From RPQJ01 sp044226195 (lineage in GTDB: Bacteria > Pseudomonadota > Gammaproteobacteria > Steroidobacterales > Steroidobacteraceae): a stretch of DNA of 64,000 nt. Positions 1-8,648 of this stretch are shown one piece after another (the stretch's first letter is position 1; each line of letters starts with the position of its first letter). The translations under genes were made by a program, and so were the position numbers. Location of the stretch: positions 38,972-102,971 of the forward strand of contig JBGAHO010000008.1 in the NCBI GenBank assembly GCA_044226195.1, in the 5' to 3' direction. The notes below the pieces were generated by a model, which had not been told where the DNA came from, did no database searches, and saw only the letters and a list, made by a program, of their open reading frames with translations.

Positions 1-59
1 AGTCGCCGCGACGGGGGCGCGACTATGCGCAACCGGACCTCAACCGACAAGACTTGAAA

Positions 60-1223
60 TCAGGCGTAAGCCTTGGTCATCGCCCGCAGGCGACGGCGCT
101 GGATGATCAGGCCCTGCTCGATTTCCTTCAGGCGCAGGCGGAAGCTCGCCTCTTCCCACTTCTGCATCAGGCGCTGCTTGCGGCTCGCGACCCACTCGTC
201 GCGCACCTTCGCCCACTCCTCGAGCGAGCGGCGGAACGAGGCGTATTCCTCGGCCACGCGGGCCTTCACGCGCTCGATCTGCTCGTCGGCCGCATCGCGC
301 ATGCTGCGCTTCTCGAGCGCAGCCTCCATGCGCTTGAACTGCATCGCCATCTGCGCGCGCTGGATCCAGAGGTCCGGCACCTTCTTCAGGCCGGTCGCCA
401 GCTTGAACCACGAGAGCGTCGCGATCAGCCACTTGGTCGGGTCCCAGTGCCACCACTTGATGCCGTTGCGGTAGTCGTTCTGGAAGATGTGGTGGAAGTT
501 GTGATAGCCCTCGCCGTAGGTCAGCAGGGCCATGAACGGGTTGTCACGCGCGGTGTTCTCGTCCGTGTACGGCTGCGAGCCCCAGGTGTGCGCGGCCGAG
601 TTGATGAACCACGTGAAGTGGTGGTTCACGACGAGGCGCAGCAGGCCCGCGAGCAGGAACACGCCCCACACGTCGCCGAGCAGCCAGCCGAGCAGCAGCG
701 TGAAGCCGAAGTTCATGCCGAGCGCGATCGCGAGGTAGTGGCGATGCTGGAACATCACGATCGGGTCGCGCTCGAGGTCGCGCGCGTTGGTGAAGTCGTT
801 CCGGCCACTCGGGTAGTCGCGCAGGATCCAGCCCATGTGCGAGAACCAGAAGCCGCGCTTGATGCTGTACGGATCCTTGTCCCAGTCGTCGACGAAGCGG
901 TGGTGCGTGCGATGCTGCGAGCCCCAGATCAGGATGCTGTTCTGCAGGCTCATCGCGCCGAACAGCGCGAAGAAGAGCCGCACCGACCAGTGCGCCGCGT
1001 AGGCCCGGTGCGACCACAGGCGGTGGTAGCCCGCCGTGATCGAGATGCCGCACAGCCACAGCACGACCACCGCCGAGACGACGGCAGCGACGCTGTAGCC
1101 GACAGTGAGCCCGTACCACGGCACCGCGATCAGCGCGGCGAGCGGCGTCAGGGTCATGACGGGAGTCGTCACCCAGTTGATCGGGGCGTGTTCTTCGGCG
1201 CGGATCGGGGTCGGTTCGGTCAT
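60..1223 (-). CDS. Membrane fatty acid desaturase (acyl-CoA/acyl-lipid delta-9 type)
   Basis: A 387-residue integral-membrane di-iron desaturase that would introduce a cis double bond into a saturated acyl chain using O2. The three histidine clusters are present: HRLWSH at residues 67-72, HRTHH at 104-108 and HNFHH at 241-245. Hydrophobic segments lie around 24-64, 80-100 and 165-205, as in the family. After about residue 285 comes a long charged, Arg/Glu-rich tail, probably coiled coil, which lengthens the protein beyond the catalytic core. I chose the ATG at 1223 over a TTG eight codons upstream. A perfect 18-bp palindrome lies 30 bp upstream and may be an operator. The S9 peptidase gene precedes it on the same strand after about 106 bp. 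Confidence 0.93.
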   Translation of the reverse strand: MTEPTPIRAEEHAPINWVTTPVMTLTPLAALIAVPWYGLTVGYSVAAVVSAVVVLWLCGISITAGYHRLWSHRAYAAHWSVRLFFALFGAMSLQNSILIWGSQHRTHHRFVDDWDKDPYSIKRGFWFSHMGWILRDYPSGRNDFTNARDLERDPIVMFQHRHYLAIALGMNFGFTLLLGWLLGDVWGVFLLAGLLRLVVNHHFTWFINSAAHTWGSQPYTDENTARDNPFMALLTYGEGYHNFHHIFQNDYRNGIKWWHWDPTKWLIATLSWFKLATGLKKVPDLWIQRAQMAMQFKRMEAALEKRSMRDAADEQIERVKARVAEEYASFRRSLEEWAKVRDEWVASRKQRLMQKWEEASFRLRLKEIEQGLIIQRRRLRAMTKAYA

Positions 1224-1252
1224 CGTTGGGCTCGCAGGGGGGTGCAATGCAC

Positions 1253-1270
1253 AAACTCGCGGGCGAGTTT
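1253..1270. promoter_or_regulatory. Perfect 18-bp palindrome upstream of the desaturase gene
   Basis: AAACTCGC-GG-GCGAGTTT is a perfect inverted repeat with 8-bp arms and a 2-bp spacer, 30 bp upstream of the desaturase start codon. Size and position suit a dimeric repressor operator. Desaturase genes in other gammaproteobacteria are controlled by TetR-family FabR/DesT proteins that bind palindromes of similar length, but this sequence is not one of their known sites as I remember them. The rest of 1224-1329 holds no gene. Confidence 0.5.
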
Positions 1271-1329
1271 ACCGGCCCCCTCCCGGGGACGCATACGTAT
1301 CTTCAAGTACCTGATCGCAAAACGGATTT

Positions 1330-3387
1330 TTATTGCACCGCCGCATTTTCGGGCGTGTTCCGCTGGAACCAGCCGAGCACGTGGGCGACTTTTCCGGCCA
1401 GCATGCTGGGCCGGGTATCGAGCTCGTGGCTGGCGCCCGGGACCCGGATCAGGGCGGTTGGCACCTTACGCAGCCGCAGGGCCATGAAGTACTGCTCCGA
1501 CTCCGAGATCGGCGTCCGGTAGTCGGATTCCCCCGTCAGCACGGCGGTCGGCGTCTTGACGTTGCCGACCAGCGAGAGTGGCGACCGGGCCTGGTAGGCG
1601 GCCGGGTCGTCCCAGGGATAGCTGCCGAACCAGTACTTCCAGAAGAAGCCGGTGCGGTCGGCGGTGAGCACGAAGCTGGTCCAGTTGATGACGGGCTTCT
1701 GCACGACCGCGGCGCGGAACCGGTCGGTCTTGCCGACGATCCACGCGGTGAGCACGCCACCGCCGCTGCCGCCCGTCACGTAGAGCCGGCCCGGGTCGAC
1801 GTACCCGCGCGCGAGCACGGCGTCGACGCCCGACATCAGGTCCTCGTAGTCGTGCCCCGGGTACGCGTGGTGGATCGAGTTGCCGAACGCCGCGCCGTAG
1901 CCCGTCGAGCCGCGCGGGTTCATGTACAGCACGACGTAGCCCGCGGCGGCATAGAGCTGCTGCTCGGCCGCGAACGTCGGGCCGTAGGCGGCGAAAGGTC
2001 CGCCGTGGATCTCGAGCAGCAGCGGGTACTTCTTCTGCGGGTCGAACCCGGGCGGCGTCAGCAGCCACGCCTGCACGCGCTGGCCGTCGAACGACGAGTC
2101 GACCCAGAACTCCTCGAGCTTCGCGAGGTCGCGCTGCCCGAGCAGGTCGCCGGAGAGGTTCGTCAGCCGCCGCGGCGTGCCGCCCTTCACCGGCACCACC
2201 GACACGTCGCCCGTGCGGTCGGGGCCCGCGCTCGTGTAGGCGACGAGCCCGGCACGGGACACGGAGTAGCTGCCGCTCGAATAGGGCCGGCCGATCTGCA
2301 GGCCGCCGAGATCGTCGGCGAGCACGCGCAGCCTGCCGTCGAGACCGAGCGCGGCCAGCTTCGTGCGCCCCTGGTCCTCGTACTGCACGAGCACCTCGCG
2401 CCCGCCCGGTGCCCACTGCGGCGAGGTCACGGTGCGATCGAGCGCCGTGCTGATCGCGCGCACGTTCGAGCCGTCGCGGTTCATCACCGACAGCACGCGA
2501 TTCTGGTAGCCCTGGTAGGTGTCGTCGAAGCCGACGTAGGCGACCTGCCGGCCGTCGGGCGACACGGCGGGCGCCGCATCCGGGCCGTGGCGCGACGTGA
2601 GCGTCGTGAGCGTGCCGTCGCTGACGCGGATCGCGTGGACCTCGGAATCGAGCGGATCGTAGTCGCCGTCCGGGTGGCGATTGGCGGAGAAGAGCAGCGT
2701 GGCGCCATCCGGCGTCCACGCCAGCGTGCCGTCGTGATCGAACGCGCCCGTCGTCAGCTGGCGCGGCGTGCCGCCGTCGGCCGGCACCACGAAGATCTGC
2801 GCGTGCTCGTCCTTCAGGTAGCCCTCGCCGTCACCGCGGTATTCGAGCTTCTCGATCACCCGGGGCGGCGGCGACCACTGGGCACCGGGCGGCGGCGTCA
2901 GCGACTTCACGAACGGCACCGGGTCTTCGGCGACCGGCATGACGAACGCGATCGAGCGACCGTCGGGGGACCACGTCACGCTCGACGGGCCGCTGCGCAG
3001 GCGCGTCACCTGCGCGACCACGCCCGAGTCCATCCAGCGCACGAAGATCTGCGCGCCGTATTCGTCGGCCGCGACGTACGCGAGCCGCGTGCCATCCGGC
3101 GACCAGCGCGGCGACGCGGCGTTGCTCACGACCGGCCGATGGTTGGTGCCGTCGGTGCCGACGGTCCAGACGTCGCCGCGGAACGCGTCCTTCATCACGT
3201 CGCCGTGCTTGCGCACGTACGCAACCAGCCGTCCATCGGGCGACACCTGCGGGTCGACGGCCCATTCGAGTTCGAAGACGTCCATGGGCTGGAACAGGCG
3301 CGACGACGGTTTCGCGGGTTCGGCGGCGGTCGCGAGCGAGAAGACGAGCGAGAAGACGACAGTCAGGACGACGCGCGCGGGATTCAT
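1330..3387 (-). CDS. Secreted S9 family prolyl oligopeptidase-like serine peptidase
   Basis: A 685-residue serine peptidase of the DPP4/acylaminoacyl-peptidase group that would trim peptides in the periplasm. The N-terminus is a signal peptide ending near residue 21 (TAA-A). Residues about 35-400 carry propeller repeats of the SPDG type (WSPDGTRLAYV, WSPDGRSIAFV, WTPDGATLLFS, VSPDGRQVAYV). The C-terminal alpha/beta hydrolase domain has the triad Ser541 (GGSGGG), Asp622 (GESDYRTP) and His654 (GASHE). The nucleophile elbow reads GGSGGG where GGSYGG or GWSYGG is usual. The ATG at 3387 is chosen because the signal peptide begins there; the frame stays open 75 codons further upstream without coding character. 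Confidence 0.92.
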   Translation of the reverse strand: MNPARVVLTVVFSLVFSLATAAEPAKPSSRLFQPMDVFELEWAVDPQVSPDGRLVAYVRKHGDVMKDAFRGDVWTVGTDGTNHRPVVSNAASPRWSPDGTRLAYVAADEYGAQIFVRWMDSGVVAQVTRLRSGPSSVTWSPDGRSIAFVMPVAEDPVPFVKSLTPPPGAQWSPPPRVIEKLEYRGDGEGYLKDEHAQIFVVPADGGTPRQLTTGAFDHDGTLAWTPDGATLLFSANRHPDGDYDPLDSEVHAIRVSDGTLTTLTSRHGPDAAPAVSPDGRQVAYVGFDDTYQGYQNRVLSVMNRDGSNVRAISTALDRTVTSPQWAPGGREVLVQYEDQGRTKLAALGLDGRLRVLADDLGGLQIGRPYSSGSYSVSRAGLVAYTSAGPDRTGDVSVVPVKGGTPRRLTNLSGDLLGQRDLAKLEEFWVDSSFDGQRVQAWLLTPPGFDPQKKYPLLLEIHGGPFAAYGPTFAAEQQLYAAAGYVVLYMNPRGSTGYGAAFGNSIHHAYPGHDYEDLMSGVDAVLARGYVDPGRLYVTGGSGGGVLTAWIVGKTDRFRAAVVQKPVINWTSFVLTADRTGFFWKYWFGSYPWDDPAAYQARSPLSLVGNVKTPTAVLTGESDYRTPISESEQYFMALRLRKVPTALIRVPGASHELDTRPSMLAGKVAHVLGWFQRNTPENAAVQ

Positions 3388-3455
3388 GGCGCTCCCCGGA
3401 ACAGGAAAGACGCCAGTGTCGTCGGGGCGCGGCTTCGCTGCAACGGTCCGCCGCA

Positions 3456-3989
3456 TCATGCGGGACCGGACGGGCCCTGCAGCGGCCGCGCGAGCACGAC
3501 GTCGCGCTGCAGGTCGTTGCCGAGCAGGAACCGGTGCTCGCCGATCTCGACGAAGCCGACCTTGCGGTAGAACGCGATGGCGCGCGGGTTGTGCTCCCAG
3601 ACGCCGAGCCACGCCACGTCGCAGCCGCGCGTGGCGATTTCACGCAGGCACGCGTCCATCAGTTCGCGAGCCACACCCTGGCCGTGGCAATCCGCGAGCA
3701 CGTAGATGCGCTGGATCTCACCCGGCGCACGGGCGACGACGAACTCGGGCGTCCGGCCCCAGCGCACCTGTGCATAGCCGACCGCCGCGCCATCGATTTC
3801 GCACAGCAGCGTGACTTTGTCGGGGTCGGCGATCTCCGCGGCCTGGATGTCCTCGCCGTAGGTGGTGCGGCAGTGCAGTTCCATGTCCTCGGGCGTGTTC
3901 ACGGCCGCGAAGGCCTCGCGGAACGTGCGCTCGGCGAGGATCGCCAGCGTCCTGGCGTCGCCCGGTTGGGCGCGTCGCAGACTCAGCAT
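3456..3989 (-). CDS. GNAT family N-acetyltransferase
   Basis: A 177-residue single-domain GNAT enzyme that would transfer acetyl from acetyl-CoA to an unknown amine. Motif A follows the strand IQRIYV and reads CHGQGVA at residues 101-107, the pyrophosphate-binding Q/RxxGxG/A loop. Motif B (AWLGVWEHNPRAIAFYRKVGF, about 126-146) is typical of the RimI-like branch. The substrate cannot be read from the sequence. The gene lies 68 bp upstream of the S9 peptidase on the same strand and is divergent from the alpha/beta hydrolase. Confidence 0.88.
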   Translation of the reverse strand: MLSLRRAQPGDARTLAILAERTFREAFAAVNTPEDMELHCRTTYGEDIQAAEIADPDKVTLLCEIDGAAVGYAQVRWGRTPEFVVARAPGEIQRIYVLADCHGQGVARELMDACLREIATRGCDVAWLGVWEHNPRAIAFYRKVGFVEIGEHRFLLGNDLQRDVVLARPLQGPSGPA

Positions 3990-4055
3990 GCAGGCCTCGG
4001 TCAGGGGTGGATCGGCAAGCGCGGCATCCTGTCACAGGCGGCGACGGAGACGCCA

Positions 4056-4083
4056 TTGACGCACCCGACCCCCGGCGTATGAT
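4056..4083 (+). promoter_or_regulatory. Candidate sigma-70 promoter for the alpha/beta hydrolase
   Basis: TTGACG (4056-4061), a 16-bp spacer and TATGAT (4078-4083) form a good sigma-70 match in the 227-bp gap between two divergent genes. Transcription from it would leave a leader of about 125 nt before the ATG at 4217. I saw nothing else recognisable in 3990-4216. Confidence 0.5.
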
Positions 4084-4216
4084 GCGGTGCAGCATATCTT
4101 GCGTTGCGCGCGACGTGACGATCCGTCGCGAGACCGTCGCAACATCGATGCACGCGCGATCCGCAACGACCTTGTCGGCATCCTCGACGCCTGGACCGGC
4201 TGACCGGAGACTCCCC

Positions 4217-5422
4217 ATGAGCGGAATCACGCGCAACCACCTCGCCGACGCTCGCGGTCTGGGCCACCTCCTGGTCGAGGGATCCACCGGCATCGTCGAC
4301 GTCGTCGAGCGCATGCATCGCACGATTCAGCGTCGCCCGGGTGCCATCGGACGGCCCGTGACCGACACGACGCGCGGCATCACGGGCTTCGTCTACCGCA
4401 GCGTGCGCGGCACCATGCGCGTCGTCGGCCAGGGCCTCGGCGCCGCTCTCGGGTCGCTCGAGACGTTCTTTCCGGAAGGCGAATCGACGCCTGGACGCGA
4501 GGTGCTCGTTGCGATCGTCAACGGCGTCTTCGGCGACCACCTCGCTGCCAGCGGCAATCCCCTCGCGCTCGACATGAACGTGCTGCACGAAGGCCGGCCT
4601 CTCGACGTGGAGCATCCGTCCGCTGCACTCGAGGCCTGCGGCGGGCACGTGGCGACGGGCAAGCTGCTCGTGCTCGTGCACGGACTGTGCATGAGCCCCC
4701 ACGGGTGGACGCACGAAGGGTTCAGCCACGGCGAAGCGCTGCAGCGCGAGCTGGGCTACACCCCGCTGTACCTGCGCTACAACAGCGGACTGCGCATCGC
4801 GGAGAACGGCCGGCTGCTCGCCGAACAACTGGAGTCGCTGGTAGCCGATTGGCCGTGCCCCATCGAGGAACTCGCCATCGTCGGGCACAGCATGGGAGGC
4901 CTGGTTGCTCGCAGCGCGTGCGTCGCCGGCGAGGCACTCCAGCACCGCTGGCCGCGCTCCCTCGCGCGACTCGTGTTCCTCGGCACGCCGCATCACGGCG
5001 CGCCGCTCGAGCGTGGCGGGCACGGGTTGGACTACCTGCTGGACATCAGTCCGTATTCCGCGCCCTTCACGCGGCTCGCCAGGACGCGCAGCGCCGGAAT
5101 ACAGGACCTGCGCCACGGCACGATCACGGCCGACGGCCGAACGGCCGTGGCGCTGCCCGAAGGGGTCGCCTGCTACGCCGTGGCGGCCGCGCTGGGCCAG
5201 ACTCGCAATGCGCTGGCCGACCGGACCGTCGGCGACGGCCTCGTCCCGCTCGACAGCGCCCTCGGCCGCCATCGCAGCCGCGCGCGGACGCTGCGCATTC
5301 CCGAGCAGCAACAGTGGGTCGCGCGTGGCATGGGACACCTCGAGCTGTTGCATCGGCCAGAGGTCTACGCACAACTGAGGACGTGGCTGGGAACGCCCGC
5401 TGCGCCGCGAATCGGCAGCTAG
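4217..5422 (+). CDS. Alpha/beta hydrolase (PGAP1/lipase-like)
   Basis: A 401-residue probable esterase or lipase. The hydrolase core begins near residue 148 with LLVLVHGLCMSP (oxyanion strand). The nucleophile elbow GHSMGG puts the catalytic serine at 225, followed by the PGAP1/lipase-like LGTPHHGAPLE. A DGLVPLDSA segment and a late GMGHLELL histidine could complete the triad. The first about 145 residues are a separate region with no catalytic motif that I recognise. No signal peptide is evident. I chose ATG 4217 (MSGITRN), though in-frame ATGs occur upstream near 4148. Substrate unknown. Confidence 0.85.
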   Translation: MSGITRNHLADARGLGHLLVEGSTGIVDVVERMHRTIQRRPGAIGRPVTDTTRGITGFVYRSVRGTMRVVGQGLGAALGSLETFFPEGESTPGREVLVAIVNGVFGDHLAASGNPLALDMNVLHEGRPLDVEHPSAALEACGGHVATGKLLVLVHGLCMSPHGWTHEGFSHGEALQRELGYTPLYLRYNSGLRIAENGRLLAEQLESLVADWPCPIEELAIVGHSMGGLVARSACVAGEALQHRWPRSLARLVFLGTPHHGAPLERGGHGLDYLLDISPYSAPFTRLARTRSAGIQDLRHGTITADGRTAVALPEGVACYAVAAALGQTRNALADRTVGDGLVPLDSALGRHRSRARTLRIPEQQQWVARGMGHLELLHRPEVYAQLRTWLGTPAAPRIGS

Positions 5423-5446
5423 TCGCCACGCCGGCCCGAGGGCCGT

Positions 5447-5899
5447 TCAGGCTGCTTCCGACGGCGCGACGATGAACTGCAGGGTCTGCCACGCCGCCTC
5501 GAAGTGCGCGGTCGCCGCCTGCGACAGACCCTCGCCCAGCTCGAAGCGCTCACCACGGATGCAGAGCAGCCAGCTCTCGGGCGGCGGCTCGCCCTGCACG
5601 CGCACGTAGGTCGCGAGCACGGCTTCGGGCGACAGCGCATGCGAGGTATGCAGGAAGTCGCCCGCGGGCTGCACGCGCCGGAACACGAATGGCGGCTCGG
5701 TGCCCGCCCCGGCATCGACGAAGATCACCCGTTCGCGACCGACGAGATCCAGTGCGTGCTCGACCTGCAGCTGGAAGTCGACGATCACCTCGACGCCCGG
5801 CAGGTTCGCGGCCTCGGCGAGATCGGCGAGGCGCGGACCGAGCGCGTCGTCGCCCCGGCTCGGGTTGCCCACGGCCAGCAGCAGGACCGGACGCGTCAT
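5447..5899 (-). CDS. hoxW: Hydrogenase maturation endopeptidase (HoxW type)
   Basis: A 150-residue endopeptidase of the HycI/HybD/HoxW family, which removes the C-terminal extension of the [NiFe] hydrogenase large subunit after nickel insertion. Seen: the N-terminal VGNPSRGDDALGP motif (residues 10-22), the central VIFVDAG and the TSHALSP histidine segment, which carry the family's nickel-sensing acidic and histidine residues. Its start overlaps the hoxH stop by four bases (ATGA), so it is translationally coupled to its substrate gene. It is the last gene of the hox operon. Confidence 0.93.
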   Translation of the reverse strand: MTRPVLLLAVGNPSRGDDALGPRLADLAEAANLPGVEVIVDFQLQVEHALDLVGRERVIFVDAGAGTEPPFVFRRVQPAGDFLHTSHALSPEAVLATYVRVQGEPPPESWLLCIRGERFELGEGLSQAATAHFEAAWQTLQFIVAPSEAA

Positions 5900-7362
5900 C
5901 CGCGCACCAGACGGTCGACCGGCTCACCGGCCGCGTCGAACAGCTCGACGGCGAGCGGCATCTTGCCCATCGCGTGCGTCGCGCAGGACAGGCACGGATC
6001 GAAGGCGCGCACCGCGACCTCGATGTGGTTCAGCAGGCCCTCGGTCAGCTTGCGACCGTCGAGGTACTTGCGCGCCACTTCGCGGATCGCGAGGTTCATC
6101 GCCTGGTTGTTGTGCGTGGTGGAGACGATCAGGTTCGCCCGCGCCACCTGGTCGTTCTCGTCGACGCGGTAGTGGTGGATCAGCGTGCCGCGCGGCGCCT
6201 CGATCACGCCGACGCCCCGCGCCTGGCGCGCTCCGCCCGCCATCAGCTCGGTGCCGAGCAGGTCGTCGTCGTGCAGCAGGTCCTTGATCGCCTCGGCGCT
6301 GTGCAGCATCTCGATCATGCGCGCCCAATGGAAGCCGAGCGTCGAGCAGGCCGCGCGCCCGTCGTCGAACGCGAGGAACTCGCGGCGTTCCCGGTCCGCG
6401 AGCGGCGTCGGGATGAAGTCGCAGCGCGTGACGCGCGTGAGCGGCCCGACGCGGTACCAGCCCGTCTCCGGCCCGAGGTCCTTGAAGAACGGGAATTTCA
6501 TGTACGACCACGCCTTCACGTCCTCGGCGATGCGCTCCCAGTAGTGGTCGTAGGAGGCGTGGTCGAACAGCGTGCGGTTGTCGGCGTCGCGCGCGCGCAG
6601 GCCGCCGTGATAGAGGTCCATCGCGCCGTCGGCGCGCACGAGGCTCAGCGTGTGCGCCGGGAAGCTGGCGAACGAGCGGTACAGCTCGAGGTCCTGCTCG
6701 AACAGCCGACGCACCATCTGCACCGCATCGCGGCTCCACGCGATCATCTGGTACGCATCCGCCAGCAGGGCCGCGCGCTCCTCGGCCGTGAGGCTCTTGT
6801 TCACGCCACCCGGCACGGAGCCCGTGCCGTGGATGCGCTTGCCGGCGGTGAGGCGGATGACTTCCTGGCCGTACTTGCGCAGCAGCACGCCGCGCTTCGC
6901 CACGTCGGGATACTCGGCCGCGACGCCGACGATGTTGCGCCGGGCCACGTCCGAGTCGAAGCCGAACAGCAGGTCGGGCGAACTCAGGTGGAAGAAGTGC
7001 AGCGCGTGCGACTGCAGGATCTGCCCGTAGTGCATCAGGCGGCGGATCTTCTCCGCGGTCGGCGTCAGCTGCGTGGCACCGACCACCTGGTCGAGCGCCT
7101 TGCAGGCCGCGAGGTGGTGGCTGACCGGGCAGATGCCGCACAGGCGCTGCACCATCACCGGCACTTCCCAGTACGGGCGGCCCTGGATGAACTTCTCGAA
7201 CGCGCGGAACTCGACGATGTGCAGGCGCGCCTGCTGCACGTGGTCGTCCTGATCGAGCAGCAGCGTCACCTTGCCGTGGCCCTCGACGCGCGACAGCGGT
7301 TCGATGACGACGCGGCGCAGGCGTTCGGGTTCGGCGGCGGTTTCGAGCGCGGCAGTGTCCAT
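5896..7362 (-). CDS. hoxH: NAD-reducing [NiFe] hydrogenase large subunit HoxH
   Basis: The 488-residue catalytic subunit carrying the NiFe(CN)2CO site of the soluble, bidirectional NAD-linked hydrogenase (group 3d). The N-terminal nickel ligands lie in RLCGICPVSH (Cys75, Cys78) and the C-terminal ones in DPCLSCATH (Cys457, Cys460). Cleavage after His463 would remove a 25-residue tail beginning AMGKMP, the job of the adjacent HoxW. It starts 4 bp after hoxY. The product is cytoplasmic, with no signal peptide or anchor. Assembly would need HypA-F, which are not in this window. Confidence 0.97.
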   Translation of the reverse strand: MDTAALETAAEPERLRRVVIEPLSRVEGHGKVTLLLDQDDHVQQARLHIVEFRAFEKFIQGRPYWEVPVMVQRLCGICPVSHHLAACKALDQVVGATQLTPTAEKIRRLMHYGQILQSHALHFFHLSSPDLLFGFDSDVARRNIVGVAAEYPDVAKRGVLLRKYGQEVIRLTAGKRIHGTGSVPGGVNKSLTAEERAALLADAYQMIAWSRDAVQMVRRLFEQDLELYRSFASFPAHTLSLVRADGAMDLYHGGLRARDADNRTLFDHASYDHYWERIAEDVKAWSYMKFPFFKDLGPETGWYRVGPLTRVTRCDFIPTPLADRERREFLAFDDGRAACSTLGFHWARMIEMLHSAEAIKDLLHDDDLLGTELMAGGARQARGVGVIEAPRGTLIHHYRVDENDQVARANLIVSTTHNNQAMNLAIREVARKYLDGRKLTEGLLNHIEVAVRAFDPCLSCATHAMGKMPLAVELFDAAGEPVDRLVRG

Positions 7363-7366
7363 GGCG

Positions 7367-7918
7367 TCAGTCGTAGTGGATGAGGCCGTAGCCGAGCTTC
7401 GGCGTGCGGCCGTCGATCAGGTCGGTGAGGAACTTCCAGATCGCGTCGCCCGACGGCGGGCAACCCGGGATGAAGTAGTCCACCTTCACGATCTCGTGCA
7501 GCGGGTGGACCTTGTCGAGCGGCAGCGGCAGCTCGGGATCGTTGGGAATCAGCCCCTTCGCGACGCTGGGCTCGGTGAGGTAGACCTCCTGCAGGCACTG
7601 GCCGAGGTCGAGGTGGTTGCGCTGCGCCGGCAGGCCGCCGTTGAGCGCGCAGGCGCCGACTGCGACCAGGATCTTGCAGTTCGCCCGGAACTCGCGCAGC
7701 ACGTGCACGTTCTCGGCGTTGCAGATGCCGCCCTCGACGATGCCGATGTCGCAGGGCCCGCAGTGCTTGATGTCGGTGAGCGGCGAGCGATCGAACTCGA
7801 CGCGCTCGAGCAGCGCGAACAGCCGCTCGTCGATGTCGAGGAACGACATGTGGCAGCCGAAGCACCCGGCCAGCGAGGTCGTCGCGACCCTCAGCTTGCG
7901 GCGGGTGACTTCAGTCAT
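7367..7918 (-). CDS. hoxY: NAD-reducing hydrogenase small subunit HoxY
   Basis: The 183-residue electron-transfer subunit that pairs with HoxH and carries the proximal [4Fe-4S] cluster. It shows TSLAGCFGCHMSFLD near the N-terminus, then VGACALNGG and FIPGCPPSGD, the cysteine pattern of short HoxY-type small subunits. As expected for soluble group 3d enzymes it lacks the twin-arginine signal and the C-terminal cluster domain of membrane hydrogenases. Its 5' end overlaps hoxU by 8 bp, indicating tight co-expression. Confidence 0.96.
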   Translation of the reverse strand: MTEVTRRKLRVATTSLAGCFGCHMSFLDIDERLFALLERVEFDRSPLTDIKHCGPCDIGIVEGGICNAENVHVLREFRANCKILVAVGACALNGGLPAQRNHLDLGQCLQEVYLTEPSVAKGLIPNDPELPLPLDKVHPLHEIVKVDYFIPGCPPSGDAIWKFLTDLIDGRTPKLGYGLIHYD

Positions 7919-8648
7919 GGCGGTGCTTCAACGGCCGCGGCGCGAATTCCGCGGCCTGGTTGCTGATCGGGCTGACGTCGTAGCGGCGCTGGCCGATGGG
8001 CGTGGCGAAGCCGACGCGCTTGCGCAGGATCACGCCGACCGGGCAGACGTCGACCGCCTTGTCCTGCACGGACACGGCGCTGTCGCGCAGCAGCCCGCTC
8101 GAGGAATTCACGGCGAGGTGCTTGCCCATGCCGCGCCCCGCGAGCTCGAAGACGTGCTTGCCGTCGACCTCGGCCGAAGCGCGCACGCACAGCTCGCAGA
8201 GGATGCAGCGGTTGAAGTCGAGCAGGATCTCCGGGTGCGACGCATCGACCGGGCGGTCCGGGAAGAAGTGGTCGAACCGCGTGGAACTCATGCCGAGGTC
8301 GTAGGCGACCGCCTGCAGCATGCACTGCCCGCTCTTCTCGCACGACGGGCAGAAGTGGTTGCCCTCGACGAACAGCAGCTGGACGATCATGCGCCGCTGC
8401 GCGTTCAGCTCGGGCGTGTTGCTGGCGACGTCGAGCCCGGCGCGCGCCGGCGTCGTGCACGAGGTCGCCGGGTGGCCGTTCACCGTCACCGTGCAGAGCT
8501 TGCAGCTGCCGTGCGGCTTGAACTCCGGGTGGTAGCACAGGTGCGGGATGTGATGACCGCCCGCGAGCGCCGCCTGCAGGATGGTCTGGCCCGGTTCGAA
8601 CGCGACCGCGGCGCCGTCCAGGGTGAAAGTGCCGGGGGCATCGCTCAT
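7911..8648 (-). CDS. hoxU: Diaphorase iron-sulfur subunit HoxU
   Basis: The 245-residue NuoG-like ferredoxin subunit that passes electrons between the hydrogenase half (HoxYH) and the NAD-reducing half (HoxF). Cysteine groups in order: the N-terminal [2Fe-2S] ferredoxin fold (HLCYHPEF...GSCKLC...TSC), a His/Cys segment (HFCPSCEKSGQC) and a [4Fe-4S] set (CILCELC ... DVCPVG). The ATG at 8648 overlaps the hoxF stop by four bases (ATGA). The frame runs open far upstream, but only from MSDAPGTF does it match the family. Confidence 0.95.
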   Translation of the reverse strand: MSDAPGTFTLDGAAVAFEPGQTILQAALAGGHHIPHLCYHPEFKPHGSCKLCTVTVNGHPATSCTTPARAGLDVASNTPELNAQRRMIVQLLFVEGNHFCPSCEKSGQCMLQAVAYDLGMSSTRFDHFFPDRPVDASHPEILLDFNRCILCELCVRASAEVDGKHVFELAGRGMGKHLAVNSSSGLLRDSAVSVQDKAVDVCPVGVILRKRVGFATPIGQRRYDVSPISNQAAEFAPRPLKHRHD

